Positions 1 to 8,631 of a DNA stretch of 51,369 bases are shown piece by piece (position 1 is the first letter of the stretch; each line of letters opens with the position of its first letter). This stretch comes from Mycobacterium pinniadriaticum (lineage in GTDB: Bacteria > Actinomycetota > Actinomycetes > Mycobacteriales > Mycobacteriaceae): assembly GCF_026242045.1 (NCBI RefSeq), contig NZ_JAPJDO010000039.1, positions 1 to 51,369 of the forward strand. The letters are read 5' to 3'. The notes beneath the pieces were generated by a model that worked only from the letters and a program-made list of their open reading frames with translations, was not told the DNA's origin and searched no databases. A program made the position numbers and the translations under genes.

Positions 1-105
1 TCATGCTGGACATCGAATGCGTCGAGCGAGCAGGGCGGTAGGTCAACGGCACCTCGGGTGCATCGGCAATCCATCCAAGATCACCGACCTAACGATGGTG
101 CACCA

Positions 106-528
106 GTGAGCACGCCCCAGTTGCCCTCGCCCGCACCAAGTGTCAACCCCGAAACCGCAACGTTCTGGGCAGCTACCCTTGCGGGCAAACTTGTGCTGCA
201 GCGCTGCTCGAACTGCGATCGGGCCGGCTACTACCCGCGGTATGTGTGCGCGAACTGTCACAGCACCGACCTGGTCGACACCGAAGCCAGTGGGCGGGGG
301 ACCATTTACAGCTACACCGTCACCACTCGCGGAATCCTCGAGTACGCAAACGCCGGCTCGTACGTGCTGGCGATGGTCGAACTCGATGAGGGACCCAAGA
401 TGGTTACCAACATCATCGACTGCGATCCCGACGCCCTGTCGATCGGGCAGCGTGTCGAGGTGGTCTTCTGCGACACCGGCGGAGAGGGCGCACTGCCCCG
501 CTTCCGCCCGGCGGGCCCGGGGATGTGA
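106..528 (+). CDS. Zn-ribbon/OB-fold protein (DUF35 family)
   Basis: A 140-residue acyl-CoA-associated DUF35 protein. The N-terminal zinc ribbon shows two cysteine pairs, RCSNC and VCANC (Cx2Cx10Cx2C, about residues 34-50). A short OB-fold follows, with the usual GRGTIYSYTV and KMVTNIIDCD strands. In steroid catabolism DUF35 domains bind the thiolase-like aldolase (Ltp2) and dock it to a MaoC hydratase; ChsH2 is the fused example. I take GTG 106 as the start because it overlaps the stop of an upstream frame (GTGA); an in-frame GTG at 58 would add 16 residues of poor composition. The stop overlaps the next gene. The partner aldolase, if present, lies left of the window. The family call is secure and the pathway is inferred. 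Confidence 0.85.
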   Translation: MSTPQLPSPAPSVNPETATFWAATLAGKLVLQRCSNCDRAGYYPRYVCANCHSTDLVDTEASGRGTIYSYTVTTRGILEYANAGSYVLAMVELDEGPKMVTNIIDCDPDALSIGQRVEVVFCDTGGEGALPRFRPAGPGM

Positions 529-977
529 TGGGCGACTACGCATTCGACGTCGAGCCGGGTCATGTGCTGGCATTTGCTCGCGCCGTCGGTGACGAGCGGC
601 TCGCCCGCGACGTGCCTGCGCCCGGGACGCCCGCGCCGCTGACGTTTCCCGCCGCTTCGGTCCAATTCGATCCGCTACACATGCGCGGGCTGCGCCCGTC
701 GGGGGCGCTTGATCTCAAACCCTCGACGCCGGGAGGCAGTGTCCTGCACGCCGAGCAGGAGTTCGAGTACTTTGCCCCCGTACGTGTAGGTGAGCGCCTC
801 GTTGTCGCCGAGCATGAGGGCGCGAGCTGGCACAAACAAAGCCGCCGTGCAGGAACTCTGACGTTCCACGAGATCATCAGGGACTACCGCAACGCGGCGG
901 GCGAACTCGTGCTGCGGGCGCGAATGGTATTGGTCGACACCGAGTTCGCGGTTTCCGAGGGCGGCGGCGAGCCGTGA
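528..977 (+). CDS. MaoC-type hot-dog protein, FAS1-like/ChsH2-N-like subunit
   Basis: A 149-residue single hot-dog protein of the FAS1-like dehydratase (MaoC_dehydrat_N) group. The stretch FARAVGDERLARD followed by PLTFP matches the N-terminal half of ChsH2 and HadA, which lack the Asp/His dyad and serve as structural partner of an active MaoC subunit. No G-D-x-x-P-x-H motif is visible here, so it is probably the non-catalytic half of a heteromer with the product at 974-1396. ATG 528 shares a base with the preceding TGA (TGATG); GTG 525 is the alternative start. Translation is therefore likely coupled to the DUF35 gene. Confidence 0.8.
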   Translation: MGDYAFDVEPGHVLAFARAVGDERLARDVPAPGTPAPLTFPAASVQFDPLHMRGLRPSGALDLKPSTPGGSVLHAEQEFEYFAPVRVGERLVVAEHEGASWHKQSRRAGTLTFHEIIRDYRNAAGELVLRARMVLVDTEFAVSEGGGEP

Positions 978-1396
978 ACGGCTTCGGCCACACGGGCGAC
1001 ACGTTGGTCGTCGGCGCCCGCCGCGAGCACACGGTCATCCCCGAAGTGACCCGCACCCAGATCGTGCAGTATGCAGGCGCATCCGGCGACTACAGCCCAC
1101 TGCATACCGACGAACCGTATGCCGTGCGCGCCGGCTACCCGGGTGTGATGGCTCACGGAATGCTGGTGATGGCCGCCGCCGAACGGCTGCTCGCTGAGTG
1201 GGTGGGTCGGGAACGTCTGATGCGCTACCGGGTTCGCTTCGTCAACCCGGTGTGGCCCGGTGACTCGCTGCATGCTGTCGCGACCGTGGTAGATGTGCGC
1301 GACAGCGAACAGGTTAAGTACGTGGATTTCGAAATCCTGACGACCAATCATCACGGTGTCGTCGTGCTGTCGGGCACCTCCACGGCCTGCGTCTAA
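974..1396 (+). CDS. MaoC-like enoyl-CoA hydratase, catalytic subunit (ChsH1-like)
   Basis: A 140-residue hot-dog hydratase. The (R)-hydratase signature is intact: YAGASGDYSPLHTD contains the catalytic Asp and His, followed by GVMAHGM, which packs the central helix. By family it should add water to a 2-enoyl-CoA, with the upstream MaoC half as partner and the DUF35 protein linking to an aldolase. The GTG start at 974 overlaps the previous stop (GTGA), so 106-1396 is one translationally coupled block. In M. tuberculosis the corresponding partners are ChsH1 and the fused ChsH2. The substrate cannot be read from the sequence. Confidence 0.85.
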   Translation: MNGFGHTGDTLVVGARREHTVIPEVTRTQIVQYAGASGDYSPLHTDEPYAVRAGYPGVMAHGMLVMAAAERLLAEWVGRERLMRYRVRFVNPVWPGDSLHAVATVVDVRDSEQVKYVDFEILTTNHHGVVVLSGTSTACV

Positions 1397-1418
1397 CTCA
1401 TGAGGAAGGAACCGACCG

Positions 1419-1847
1419 ATGGCTGAACATCCGAACGCGCAGATCGTGCGCCGCCTCATGACGGCGTTATCGCAGCAGAACCGCGCCGACATCGAATCCT
1501 TACTTGACGAGGACTGCATCTGGCGCGTGCCCGGCGCCAACGTGCTGTCGGGCGTCTATGAAGGCCGCCGGGCGATCTTGTCGCTGTTCGGCAAGATGAA
1601 ACGTATCTTCACCGGGCCAGCCCAATTCGACGTCATCGACATCACCGCCAGCCCGCAGTACGCCGCGGCCTACCAGTACGGCGTCGTTGAAGTCGGCGGC
1701 AAGACCGTGCGGCTCCGCGAGTGCCTGGTATACCGCATCCGGGACGGGCGCGTCGTCGAGGTCGACGAGTTCCAGTCCGACGAGCGCGCTTTCGACGAGG
1801 CGTTCTCCCCGGCGGCTGTCGAGGCTGCGATGGCACGACCGACATGA
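1419..1847 (+). CDS. NTF2-like (SnoaL/ketosteroid-isomerase-fold) protein
   Basis: A 142-residue cone-shaped alpha+beta barrel protein. The pattern (N-terminal helices with LLDEDCIWRVPG, then GRRAILSLFGKM, then alternating strands ending in YRIRDGRVVEVDEF) is typical of SnoaL/NTF2-like proteins. Such proteins act as isomerases, dehydratases or small ligand binders on polycyclic or CoA-bound substrates. A good ribosome site (AGGAAGGAA) precedes ATG 1419 and the stop overlaps the next start (ATGA). Its place between hydratases and a CoA-transferase fits an auxiliary catabolic step. The exact reaction is unknown. Confidence 0.75.
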   Translation: MAEHPNAQIVRRLMTALSQQNRADIESLLDEDCIWRVPGANVLSGVYEGRRAILSLFGKMKRIFTGPAQFDVIDITASPQYAAAYQYGVVEVGGKTVRLRECLVYRIRDGRVVEVDEFQSDERAFDEAFSPAAVEAAMARPT

Positions 1848-3097
1848 GCAGTCCCGCCCGTAGCGTCGACCCATTCGCCGCACTGGAGCTGGCGCCTGAG
1901 GGTGCGCACCTCGTCGCGGCACCGGGCTGTGGTGCGCCCACCACCTTGTTGCACACGATGAACAAGGAGGCCGCAGGCCACAACTGGACCCTCAGCTCAG
2001 GACTGCTGCTCGGCGACTATCCCTTCCTCGATGCCGTGCGCACGGACCACCTTTGCTACCGGACCTGGCATGTGATGGCACCGGTCGCCGGGCTGGTTGC
2101 CGATGGGACTGCGGCATTTGTACCGGTTCGCGCCTCGCGGATCGCGGCGCAGCTGCAGTCTTGGGGTGTGGACGTCGCGATGGTGCGGGTAACTCCGCCG
2201 GATCGGCACGGCTACCACTCACTGGGGCCGTCCGCCGGCTACAGCCTTGATGCACTGCGCTTGGCTCGGGTGTGTATCGGCGAGGTCGATCCCGAACTGC
2301 CATGGACGTTCGGCAACACCACCGTGCACGAGTCCGTTTTCGATGCGTTCGTCGACACCGCCGATGCGACACCACAGTACGGCTCGGCGAAACCGAGTCC
2401 GGTCAGCAACCGTATTGCTGAACACATCGTCGACCTGTTGCCCAGGAACCCCACGCTGCAGATCGGGATCGGCTCGATTCCGGAGGCGGTGGTGAATTCG
2501 CTGGCCGATGCCGACCTCGGGAAGATTCGGTTCACCGGGATGGCCACCGACGAGATGGTGGAACTGTTCGAGCGTGGCGTTATTCCCGCCGACGGCGACC
2601 AGCCCGCGATCTTGTCTCCGGAGTTGATGGGCACGCAGCGGCTGATGAGATTCGCCGACCGCAACCCTGCGCTGGCCGTCCATCCATCGTCAACAGCACA
2701 CAACGCTGATGTCTTGGCCCGCACGCCCCGCTTGGTATCGATCAACACCGCCATCGAAGTCGATGTCAACGGCCAGGTCAACAGCGAGGTGCTGCGAGGG
2801 CGCCAGATTTCCGGAGTCGGCGGCAGTCTCGACTTCGTCGACGCTGCCAGCCGATCAGCGGGGGGTCTGCGGGTAATCGCGCTGCCTTCGGCCACGCCGG
2901 ACGGTTCTCACTCGCGGATCGTTGATTCGGTGGCCACGGTGAGCGTTCCGCGGTCGATGGTCGACGCGGTGGTGACCGAGTTCGGCGTCGCTCGCCTGGA
3001 TGGTCGCAGCGTCGCCGAGCGACAACAGGCCCTCATCGCGATCGCCCATCCCGCGCACCGGGAGGCGCTTGCATCCGCCGCGGGGGTAATGACGTGA
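1844..3097 (+). CDS. Acetyl-CoA hydrolase/CoA-transferase family protein
   Basis: A 417-residue class I CoA-transferase of the 4-hydroxybutyrate CoA-transferase/acetyl-CoA hydrolase type. Visible blocks are the N-terminal half with TPPDRHGYHSLG, the LQIGIGSIPEAV strand-turn, FTGMATDEMVELFERGVI, and the C-terminal GQVNSEVLRGRQISGVGGS loop that lines the CoA site. The family moves CoA between acyl groups, which would activate an acid made by the pathway or recycle CoA. ATG 1844 is chosen because it overlaps the upstream TGA (ATGA); the 41 in-frame codons before it read as out-of-frame sequence of the previous gene. The stop overlaps the next GTG. Confidence 0.85.
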   Translation: MSSPARSVDPFAALELAPEGAHLVAAPGCGAPTTLLHTMNKEAAGHNWTLSSGLLLGDYPFLDAVRTDHLCYRTWHVMAPVAGLVADGTAAFVPVRASRIAAQLQSWGVDVAMVRVTPPDRHGYHSLGPSAGYSLDALRLARVCIGEVDPELPWTFGNTTVHESVFDAFVDTADATPQYGSAKPSPVSNRIAEHIVDLLPRNPTLQIGIGSIPEAVVNSLADADLGKIRFTGMATDEMVELFERGVIPADGDQPAILSPELMGTQRLMRFADRNPALAVHPSSTAHNADVLARTPRLVSINTAIEVDVNGQVNSEVLRGRQISGVGGSLDFVDAASRSAGGLRVIALPSATPDGSHSRIVDSVATVSVPRSMVDAVVTEFGVARLDGRSVAERQQALIAIAHPAHREALASAAGVMT

Positions 3098-3579
3098 CCG
3101 TGCATCATCGCCGCGGTAGGTACCTCGAGGAACTCATCGTCGGCGACATCTTCGAGCACCGACCCGGCCGCACAGTGACCGAGGCGGACAACGTACTGTT
3201 CACCACGCTGACGATGAACACCGAAAGCCTGCACTTGGATGCGGCCTTCGCCCAAACTCAGGAATTCGGCCAGCGCCTCGTCAACAGCTTGTTCACCATG
3301 TCGACCGTAGTTGGTCTGAGCGTCGCCGACCTTACCGACGGAACGACGGTGGCCAACCTCGGATTCTCCGAAATCCGTTTTCCTGCATCGGTTTTCATCG
3401 GTGACACCCTGACTGCGGAAACCGAGGTCATCGACAAGCGGCTGTCCACCTCGCGGCCGGACCAGGGGGTCGTGACGTTCGAGCACCGCGGCCGCAACCA
3501 GCGCGGGGAGATTGTCTGCACTGCGCGGCGGGCCGCCCTGGTGCTCTGCACCAGTTCATCAGCCGCCCGCAGCGGCTAG
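3094..3579 (+). CDS. MaoC family dehydratase (Rv2499c/mesaconyl-CoA hydratase-like)
   Basis: A 161-residue MaoC hot-dog protein. It opens with GRYLEELIVGDIFEHRPGRTVTE in two adjoining blocks and has NTESLHLDAAFA in the catalytic segment, followed by a conserved FTMSTVVGLSV helix and the FPASVFIGDTL strand. This layout matches MaoC proteins of branched-chain acyl-CoA catabolism in mycobacteria (Rv2499c type), including mesaconyl-CoA or beta-methylmalyl-CoA hydratases. GTG 3094 overlaps the preceding stop. It is the third MaoC protein of the cluster and, unlike the pair at 528-1396, looks self-sufficient. The substrate is inferred only by family. Confidence 0.8.
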   Translation: MTVHHRRGRYLEELIVGDIFEHRPGRTVTEADNVLFTTLTMNTESLHLDAAFAQTQEFGQRLVNSLFTMSTVVGLSVADLTDGTTVANLGFSEIRFPASVFIGDTLTAETEVIDKRLSTSRPDQGVVTFEHRGRNQRGEIVCTARRAALVLCTSSSAARSG

Positions 3580-3607
3580 CCAGTTGTTCATTGCCGAGGA
3601 GTTGAAA

Positions 3608-5182
3608 ATGGCTACAGCACAAGCGAATACCCGATCCGGAGACGGTGGAGTCACTGGTCACGACGACGCCGTGATCGAGGTTCGCTGCCCCGCCGACGGA
3701 CGGGTGGTGGGGTGTGTCCCCGACATGGGGCCCGCCGCAGTGGCGGCGGCTGCCGCCCAACTGCGCGACGCCCAGCCGGCGTGGGAAGAACTCGGGCCGA
3801 ACGGCCGGGCGATCCACATGCGAAATTTCCTGGACTGGATTCTGGACAACGAATCCCGTTTGGTCGGCATCATGCAGGAGGAGACCGGCAAATCGTGGGG
3901 TGACGCTGCCCTGGAGATTTCGATGGCGGTGGACCTGATCAACTACTACAGCGGATATGCCGCCGAATTCCTCGCCGACCGCAAGGTTGCCAGCTGGGGG
4001 GCCGGCGGCTTGACCAAGAAGCTGCGCGTCTTCGCCCGCCCCTATCAGCTCGTCGGGATGCTCACGCCGTGGAACGGCCCGCTGGGCGGTCCGATGCTCG
4101 ATGGTGTGGCGGCGTTGATGGCCGGAGCCGCAGTGCTTTTCAAGCCGTCGGAGTTCACCCCGTTGACCTGGGGGGAGGCCACCCGAGGGTGGCTGGAGGA
4201 CATCGGGGCGCCCCCGGTCCTGGCCAACGTGACCGGGGGTCCGCAGACCGGCGCGGCCGTGGTCGAAGAAGTCGACATGATCATGTTCACCGGCTCGACG
4301 CGTACGGGACGGAAGATCGCCGCCCGTGCCGGTGAGCGGCTGATCCCCTGCAGTTTGGAACTTGGCGGCAAAGATCCGATGGTCGTCTTGTCGGATGCAG
4401 ACATCGACCGTGCTTCCAGTGCTGCGGCGTGGGGCGCGATGTGGAATTCGGGCCAAATCTGTATCTCGGTGGAACGCGCCTACGTAGAAGCCCCCGTGTA
4501 CGACGAGTTCGTCGCGAAGGTCACCGACAAGGTGAAAGACCTTCGCCAGGGGATGGACCCGGATGGCAGCTTCAGCACCGACATCGGGGCGATGTGCACA
4601 CCCGCTCAATTGGACATCGTGGAAAGCCACGTCAATGACGCGGTGGACAAGGGTGCGCGGGTGCTCACCGGCGGTAAGCGTGACGAGCATGGTCAATTCT
4701 TCGAACCCACCGTGCTCGTCGACGTGGATCACAGCATGCTGTGCATGCGCGACGAAACCTTCGGTCCCACACTGCCGATCATGAAGGTCGCCGACGAAGC
4801 CGAAGCCGTCCGGCTTGCCAACGATTCGCGCTACGGCTTGAGTGCCAGCGTGTGGACCGGCGACCCGGCGCGTGCCGACCGGGTCAGCCGCCAGCTCGAA
4901 GCGGGTGCGGTCAACCAGAACAACGTGATGATGAGCACTTTCCAGCTGACTATTCCGATGAGCGGCTGGAAGGAATCGGGTGTGGGTAGTCGCTCAGGCG
5001 GGGCAGCCGGAATCCTCAAGTTCTGCCGACAACAGTCGGTGGTGTCTGAGCGCGTTCATCTGAGTTCCGAGCCGCACTGGTATCCGTATACGCCCAGGAA
5101 AAACAAGATCCAAGCCAAACTCGTGCGTCTTCTCGGCGCCCACGATTGGCGCCGCCGGTTGGGTCGTCCGCCCCGGCGCTAA
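3608..5182 (+). CDS. Aldehyde dehydrogenase (NAD(P)+)
   Basis: A 524-residue ALDH-superfamily enzyme that oxidises an aldehyde to an acid. All key elements are present: the MLTPWNGPL segment, KPSEFTPLT for the cofactor, MFTGSTRTGRKIA for the Rossmann turn, LELGGKDPM with the general-base Glu, and NSGQICISVERAY with the nucleophilic Cys. The C-terminal extension after SRSGGAAG is basic and ends in RRRLGRPPRR, which is unusual but not rare in mycobacteria. ATG 3608 has a good ribosome site (GAGGAG) seven bases upstream. It closes the first operon; 5183-5410 is gene-free and holds the next promoter. Confidence 0.92.
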   Translation: MATAQANTRSGDGGVTGHDDAVIEVRCPADGRVVGCVPDMGPAAVAAAAAQLRDAQPAWEELGPNGRAIHMRNFLDWILDNESRLVGIMQEETGKSWGDAALEISMAVDLINYYSGYAAEFLADRKVASWGAGGLTKKLRVFARPYQLVGMLTPWNGPLGGPMLDGVAALMAGAAVLFKPSEFTPLTWGEATRGWLEDIGAPPVLANVTGGPQTGAAVVEEVDMIMFTGSTRTGRKIAARAGERLIPCSLELGGKDPMVVLSDADIDRASSAAAWGAMWNSGQICISVERAYVEAPVYDEFVAKVTDKVKDLRQGMDPDGSFSTDIGAMCTPAQLDIVESHVNDAVDKGARVLTGGKRDEHGQFFEPTVLVDVDHSMLCMRDETFGPTLPIMKVADEAEAVRLANDSRYGLSASVWTGDPARADRVSRQLEAGAVNQNNVMMSTFQLTIPMSGWKESGVGSRSGGAAGILKFCRQQSVVSERVHLSSEPHWYPYTPRKNKIQAKLVRLLGAHDWRRRLGRPPRR

Positions 5183-5338
5183 GGGCGTGCTTCGCCGTTC
5201 TTAGCCGGCGCTGCGATGGCGCCTTGCGCATTTTTCTACGTGCATTCTGCCCCCTCTTTGATCGTGTGCTGTCCACGATACTGTGGCACGCCGCAAATTT
5301 ACGCTATCGATGGTGTTCCGCCGAGGTCATTCTGATGT

Positions 5339-5359
5339 TATAATCTAACTTGATTTAGA
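5339..5359 (+). promoter_or_regulatory. Promoter with overlapping palindromic operator (site A)
   Basis: A perfect TATAAT -10 hexamer lies at 5339-5344. Its last base starts the inverted repeat TCTAACTTGATTTAGA (5344-5359, arms TCTAA/TTAGA), so a bound repressor would cover the -10 and the start site. No strong -35 is visible. It reads toward the monooxygenase at 5411. Similar TCTAAC/GTTAGA half-sites occur at 8277-8292 and 8558-8578. A TetR-type regulator is the likely reader, but none is encoded in the window. Confidence 0.55.
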
Positions 5360-5410
5360 ACCGCGTCCTGGCCGCCGACATGGCTCGGGCATACAAGGGA
5401 GAAGGCCGCT

Positions 5411-7348
5411 ATGTCGATGACCCCGCCGGAAAGCCCGATCGATCAATCGCGCTTGGAACAGGCCATAGGCGTCGCCAATCTGCCGACGCTCACGATGGTG
5501 CTCTATCAGTTGACCGGCGAGCAACGCTGGCTCGATGAACCTTTTCGGCCCACCCGTTCACCGGGGTTGAGCCCCAACGACTCCGGCGGTTTCGAACCCG
5601 AGGTGGCCGACGAGATCCGCCGATGCGCAGTGGCCGCGGTCTCGGAGTGGTCAAGGGGTGTGCCAGCCGCCGTTCCCCTCCCTGATCCTGATCTGTTGCG
5701 CAAGATGCTGAGCATCTGCGTGGACGAGGAGGTTCCGCAGGAGTACGAGCGGGTGATGCGCGAGGAGATGGGGCTGGAGCCGGCGGCAGCACCGGAACCG
5801 GTGGAGGTCGACGACTTCTCCGTCGTCATCATCGGGGCCGGTATTTCGGGCATCATCTTGGCCGCGCAGCTACAGCAACTCGGGATTTCTTTTGTCATCC
5901 TGGAACGTCACAGCGAAGTCGGTGGAGTGTGGCTGACCAACACCTATCCGGGTTCGGGTGTCGACACGCCAAGTTACCTCTACTCCTTCTCCTTCTTTCC
6001 GCGTGACTGGTCGATGCATTTCGGCAAGCGTGATGAAATGGTGACCTATCTGCGAGAAGCTGTAGACCACTTTGACATTCGCCGCGACATCGTGTTCGAC
6101 ACCGAGGTTCAGCGCGCGGAATACGACGACAGTACGCAACGGTGGGCGGTCTACGCCCGTTGCGTGGATGGCTCGGTGAAGCGCTATTCCGGCAACATCC
6201 TGATCAGCGCGGTCGGATTGTTCGGCAAGCCGAAAACGCCCGAGATCCCAGGGCTTGGTTCCTTCCGGGGGCCGAAGTTCCACACCGCCGAGTGGCCAGA
6301 CGAGCTGGATCTCAGCGGAAAGCGCGTTGCCATCATCGGGAGTGGCGCCAGCGCTATGCAGGTGGTGCCGGCCATCGTCGACAAAGTACAGCAATTGACC
6401 ATCTTCCAGCGCTCGCCGCAATGGGTAGCACCGTGCGCCGAGTACTTCGCGGCCATTCCCGAGGACGTGCACTGGTTGATGAACCACGTGCCGAATTACC
6501 ATGCGTGGTATCGCTTCCGGCTGGCATGGTTGTTCAACGATCGCGTGCACCCGTCGCTGCAGATGGACCCGGAGTGGCACGATCCCGACAGATCGCTCAA
6601 CGCGGTCAACGACGCCCACCGCCGGCACTTCACGCGCTACTTGGTCGATCAGCTCGACGGCCGGCCAGACTTGATCTCGAAGTGCCTGCCGGACTATCCC
6701 CCCTTCGGCAAGCGCATGCTGCTCGACAACGGCTGGTTCGCTGCGCTCAAGCGGGACAACGTAGCGCTCGTTACCGACGCAGTCGCCGAGGTCACCGAGT
6801 CAGGCCTCGTCACTACCACGGGGGAGAAGTTCGACGCCGACGTGCTTGTGTTCTCCACCGGATTCCAGACGATTCGCTACCTGCAGCCGATCGAGTTCGT
6901 CGGGCGGGGCGGGCAGCGGTTGAGCGACGTCTGGGGCGACGATGATGCCACCGCCTATCTCGGCATTACCGTGCCCGAGTTTCCGAACCTGTTCCTGATG
7001 TATGGGCCCAACACGAACTCGGGTTCCGGCGGCTCCTACTTCTTCATTGGCGAGTCGCAGGGTCGGTACATCCTCGATGTCATCACCAAGATGGTTCGCG
7101 AGGGCATTGGCGTGGTGGAATGCCGAGCCGATGCGCATGACCGTTGGGTGCGCGAGGTGGACGCGGAGCATTCGAAGATGGTGTGGAATCACCCCGGCAT
7201 GACGACGTACTACCGCAACACAAGCGGTCGGGTTGTCACCAACTCGCCATATCGAGTCGTTGACTACTGGCTGATGACCCACGATGCCGACCTGGCCGAC
7301 TACATCACCGAACCGGCGCTGAGCCCCGACATTGCGGTAGGGCGATGA
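5411..7348 (+). CDS. Baeyer-Villiger flavin monooxygenase (4-hydroxyacetophenone monooxygenase type)
   Basis: A 645-residue FAD/NADPH enzyme that inserts oxygen next to a ketone to give an ester or lactone. An N-terminal extension of about 135 residues, as in HAPMO-type enzymes, precedes the FAD Rossmann motif (VVIIGAGISG, about residue 139). Then come GGVWLTNTYPG, the class fingerprint FRGPKFHTAEWP (about 293-304) and the NADPH motif VAIIGSGASA. The late block YGPNTNSGSGGS also matches the family. The ribosome site GGAGAAGG precedes ATG 5411, and its own promoter/operator lies just upstream. Beside a CoA cluster and a lipid importer it probably opens a ring or cleaves a side-chain ketone. 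The fold and reaction type are secure; the substrate is not known. Confidence 0.93.
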   Translation: MSMTPPESPIDQSRLEQAIGVANLPTLTMVLYQLTGEQRWLDEPFRPTRSPGLSPNDSGGFEPEVADEIRRCAVAAVSEWSRGVPAAVPLPDPDLLRKMLSICVDEEVPQEYERVMREEMGLEPAAAPEPVEVDDFSVVIIGAGISGIILAAQLQQLGISFVILERHSEVGGVWLTNTYPGSGVDTPSYLYSFSFFPRDWSMHFGKRDEMVTYLREAVDHFDIRRDIVFDTEVQRAEYDDSTQRWAVYARCVDGSVKRYSGNILISAVGLFGKPKTPEIPGLGSFRGPKFHTAEWPDELDLSGKRVAIIGSGASAMQVVPAIVDKVQQLTIFQRSPQWVAPCAEYFAAIPEDVHWLMNHVPNYHAWYRFRLAWLFNDRVHPSLQMDPEWHDPDRSLNAVNDAHRRHFTRYLVDQLDGRPDLISKCLPDYPPFGKRMLLDNGWFAALKRDNVALVTDAVAEVTESGLVTTTGEKFDADVLVFSTGFQTIRYLQPIEFVGRGGQRLSDVWGDDDATAYLGITVPEFPNLFLMYGPNTNSGSGGSYFFIGESQGRYILDVITKMVREGIGVVECRADAHDRWVREVDAEHSKMVWNHPGMTTYYRNTSGRVVTNSPYRVVDYWLMTHDADLADYITEPALSPDIAVGR

Positions 7349-7508
7349 GCCGCCACACGCTCTGTTGATCCGACTTTGCGACCTGGGATCCGATTTCACC
7401 CCAGGCCTCATGCGCAGCATGGCGCCGGCGAAGCAACAGGAATCCCGGGGTGGGCTGTGGAGTCAATTCCGGCCCGTGCACATCGATACACATCGATCGG
7501 TGTCGCTC

Positions 7509-8240
7509 CTAATCCGCCTGTACGCCAACCGGTCTCGCCTGGAGTTGGCCATCCCTCTCTTGGCTGCCAATGGCTCGGAGGGTGACCACCACGGTCACGA
7601 CGATCCAGGCGAAGAACGCCACCAGTGATAGCCACCAGGAGAACAGGCCGTTCCAGGCCAGCGGTCCGTCCTGGAAGAACACATCCAGACTTGCCGGGCA
7701 GTACAGGAGCGCTGTCCATAGACAGAAGTAGCCGTACCACCGCGGGTACACCGGGTTGGTGCGCTGGTCAGACAGCACAGCAATACCGATGACCAGATTC
7801 TGAACGAAGATCGCGTAGATGATTCCGGTGAAGGGAAGCCAGCCCATGTCATTGAGTGTCTGGATCGCCTCGTGCGATCGGTCGGGCCGGTATGCCGCGA
7901 CCTGGAAGTAGTAGAGCGCCGGGAAGAACGCAACCGGGAGAGTGCAGCCGATGCCAAGCTGGGCGTAGGTCAGCGGTGTGTGTAGGCCTTCGATCCGTTT
8001 GAGCTGCACCGAGATGGCTGCCGTGAAGGGAACGAAGAAGACCAGCGCGTACATGCTGAGGATCATCCCGGTACGGATGGTGTTGGCGTTGTCGCGGTAG
8101 AACTTCGCGACATCTGCGGCTGCTCGGGCCGGCGGTGGCGGTGGTATGTATCGGGCGATGAGCCCGAAGCCGACGAAGAATAGCACCGCGAAGAGAACGC
8201 CGCTCCACACACATAGGCGCTGTGAACTGGTACCACGCAT
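7509..8240 (-). CDS. Integral membrane protein of unknown function
   Basis: A 243-residue hydrophobic protein with about six predicted membrane spans: an N-terminal one around VLFAVLFFVGFGLIA, one around MYALVFFVPFTAAI, and a final one around FFAWIVVTVVVTLRA. A proline-rich YIPPPPPAR segment follows the first span. I do not recognise the family with certainty. It is read away from the mce operon and is convergent with the monooxygenase gene, leaving a 160-base gap at 7349-7508 with no clear signal. A TCTAAC-type motif lies upstream, so it is probably regulated together with its neighbours. Confidence 0.75.
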   Translation of the reverse strand: MRGTSSQRLCVWSGVLFAVLFFVGFGLIARYIPPPPPARAAADVAKFYRDNANTIRTGMILSMYALVFFVPFTAAISVQLKRIEGLHTPLTYAQLGIGCTLPVAFFPALYYFQVAAYRPDRSHEAIQTLNDMGWLPFTGIIYAIFVQNLVIGIAVLSDQRTNPVYPRWYGYFCLWTALLYCPASLDVFFQDGPLAWNGLFSWWLSLVAFFAWIVVTVVVTLRAIGSQERDGQLQARPVGVQAD

Positions 8241-8276
8241 GCGAACCCCACAGTCTCTCGTACGCCGGTGGCATTA

Positions 8277-8292
8277 TTCTAGTTAGAATTAG
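8277..8292 (-). promoter_or_regulatory. TCTAAC-type palindrome upstream of the membrane-protein gene (site B)
   Basis: The plus strand reads TTCTAGTTAGAA at 8277-8288, arms TTCTA/TAGAA. On the minus strand it contains TCTAAC as in site A. It lies about 37 bases upstream of the minus-strand start at 8240, where a promoter is expected. It is therefore a candidate operator for the same regulator. Confidence 0.4.
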
Positions 8293-8551
8293 GCACGGGT
8301 GACAAGGCGCTCGCTCGAACCCTGCATCCACTCCGCACATGGGAACGAGGGTGGCGGTACGGAACCCGCGGCGCGCGCGTAGTGCTGAGGCCGCCAACGA
8401 CCGGGTCGGCGGGCTGGCGGCCATGTTGGCCGCACCGGGGCGTCGTTGTCGGACCTAACAAAGATCCAATATTTGACGATGAAGCAGAAAAATCGAACAG
8501 CAAGACGGCAGATCAGCGCCTGTTAAGCCCGGGTTATTGCCAATTGTCCCA

Positions 8552-8578
8552 TATAAGTCTAATTTGGATTTGGTTAGA
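8552..8578 (+). promoter_or_regulatory. Putative promoter and TCTAA-N11-TTAGA operator of the mce operon (site C)
   Basis: TATAAG at 8552-8557, or alternatively TCTAAT at 8558-8563 with TTGCCA at 8537-8542, could be the -10. The block TCTAA-N11-TTAGA spans 8558-8578, about 54 bases before the first mce-operon start. Its right arm is GTTAGA, the complement of the TCTAAC seen at sites A and B. Apart from sites B and C, the 390-base divergent region 8241-8631 contains nothing I can assign. Confidence 0.45.
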
Positions 8579-8631
8579 GTCTGCTGGCTCCAACGCTCGG
8601 TAGTCGATGCCGTCACAGGGAGGTGCATGCC

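Noticed and set aside
1..105. Tail of an upstream gene
   Set aside because: Two frames stop here (at 39-41 and 107-109), but neither short tail is recognisable, so the upstream gene cannot be identified from the window.
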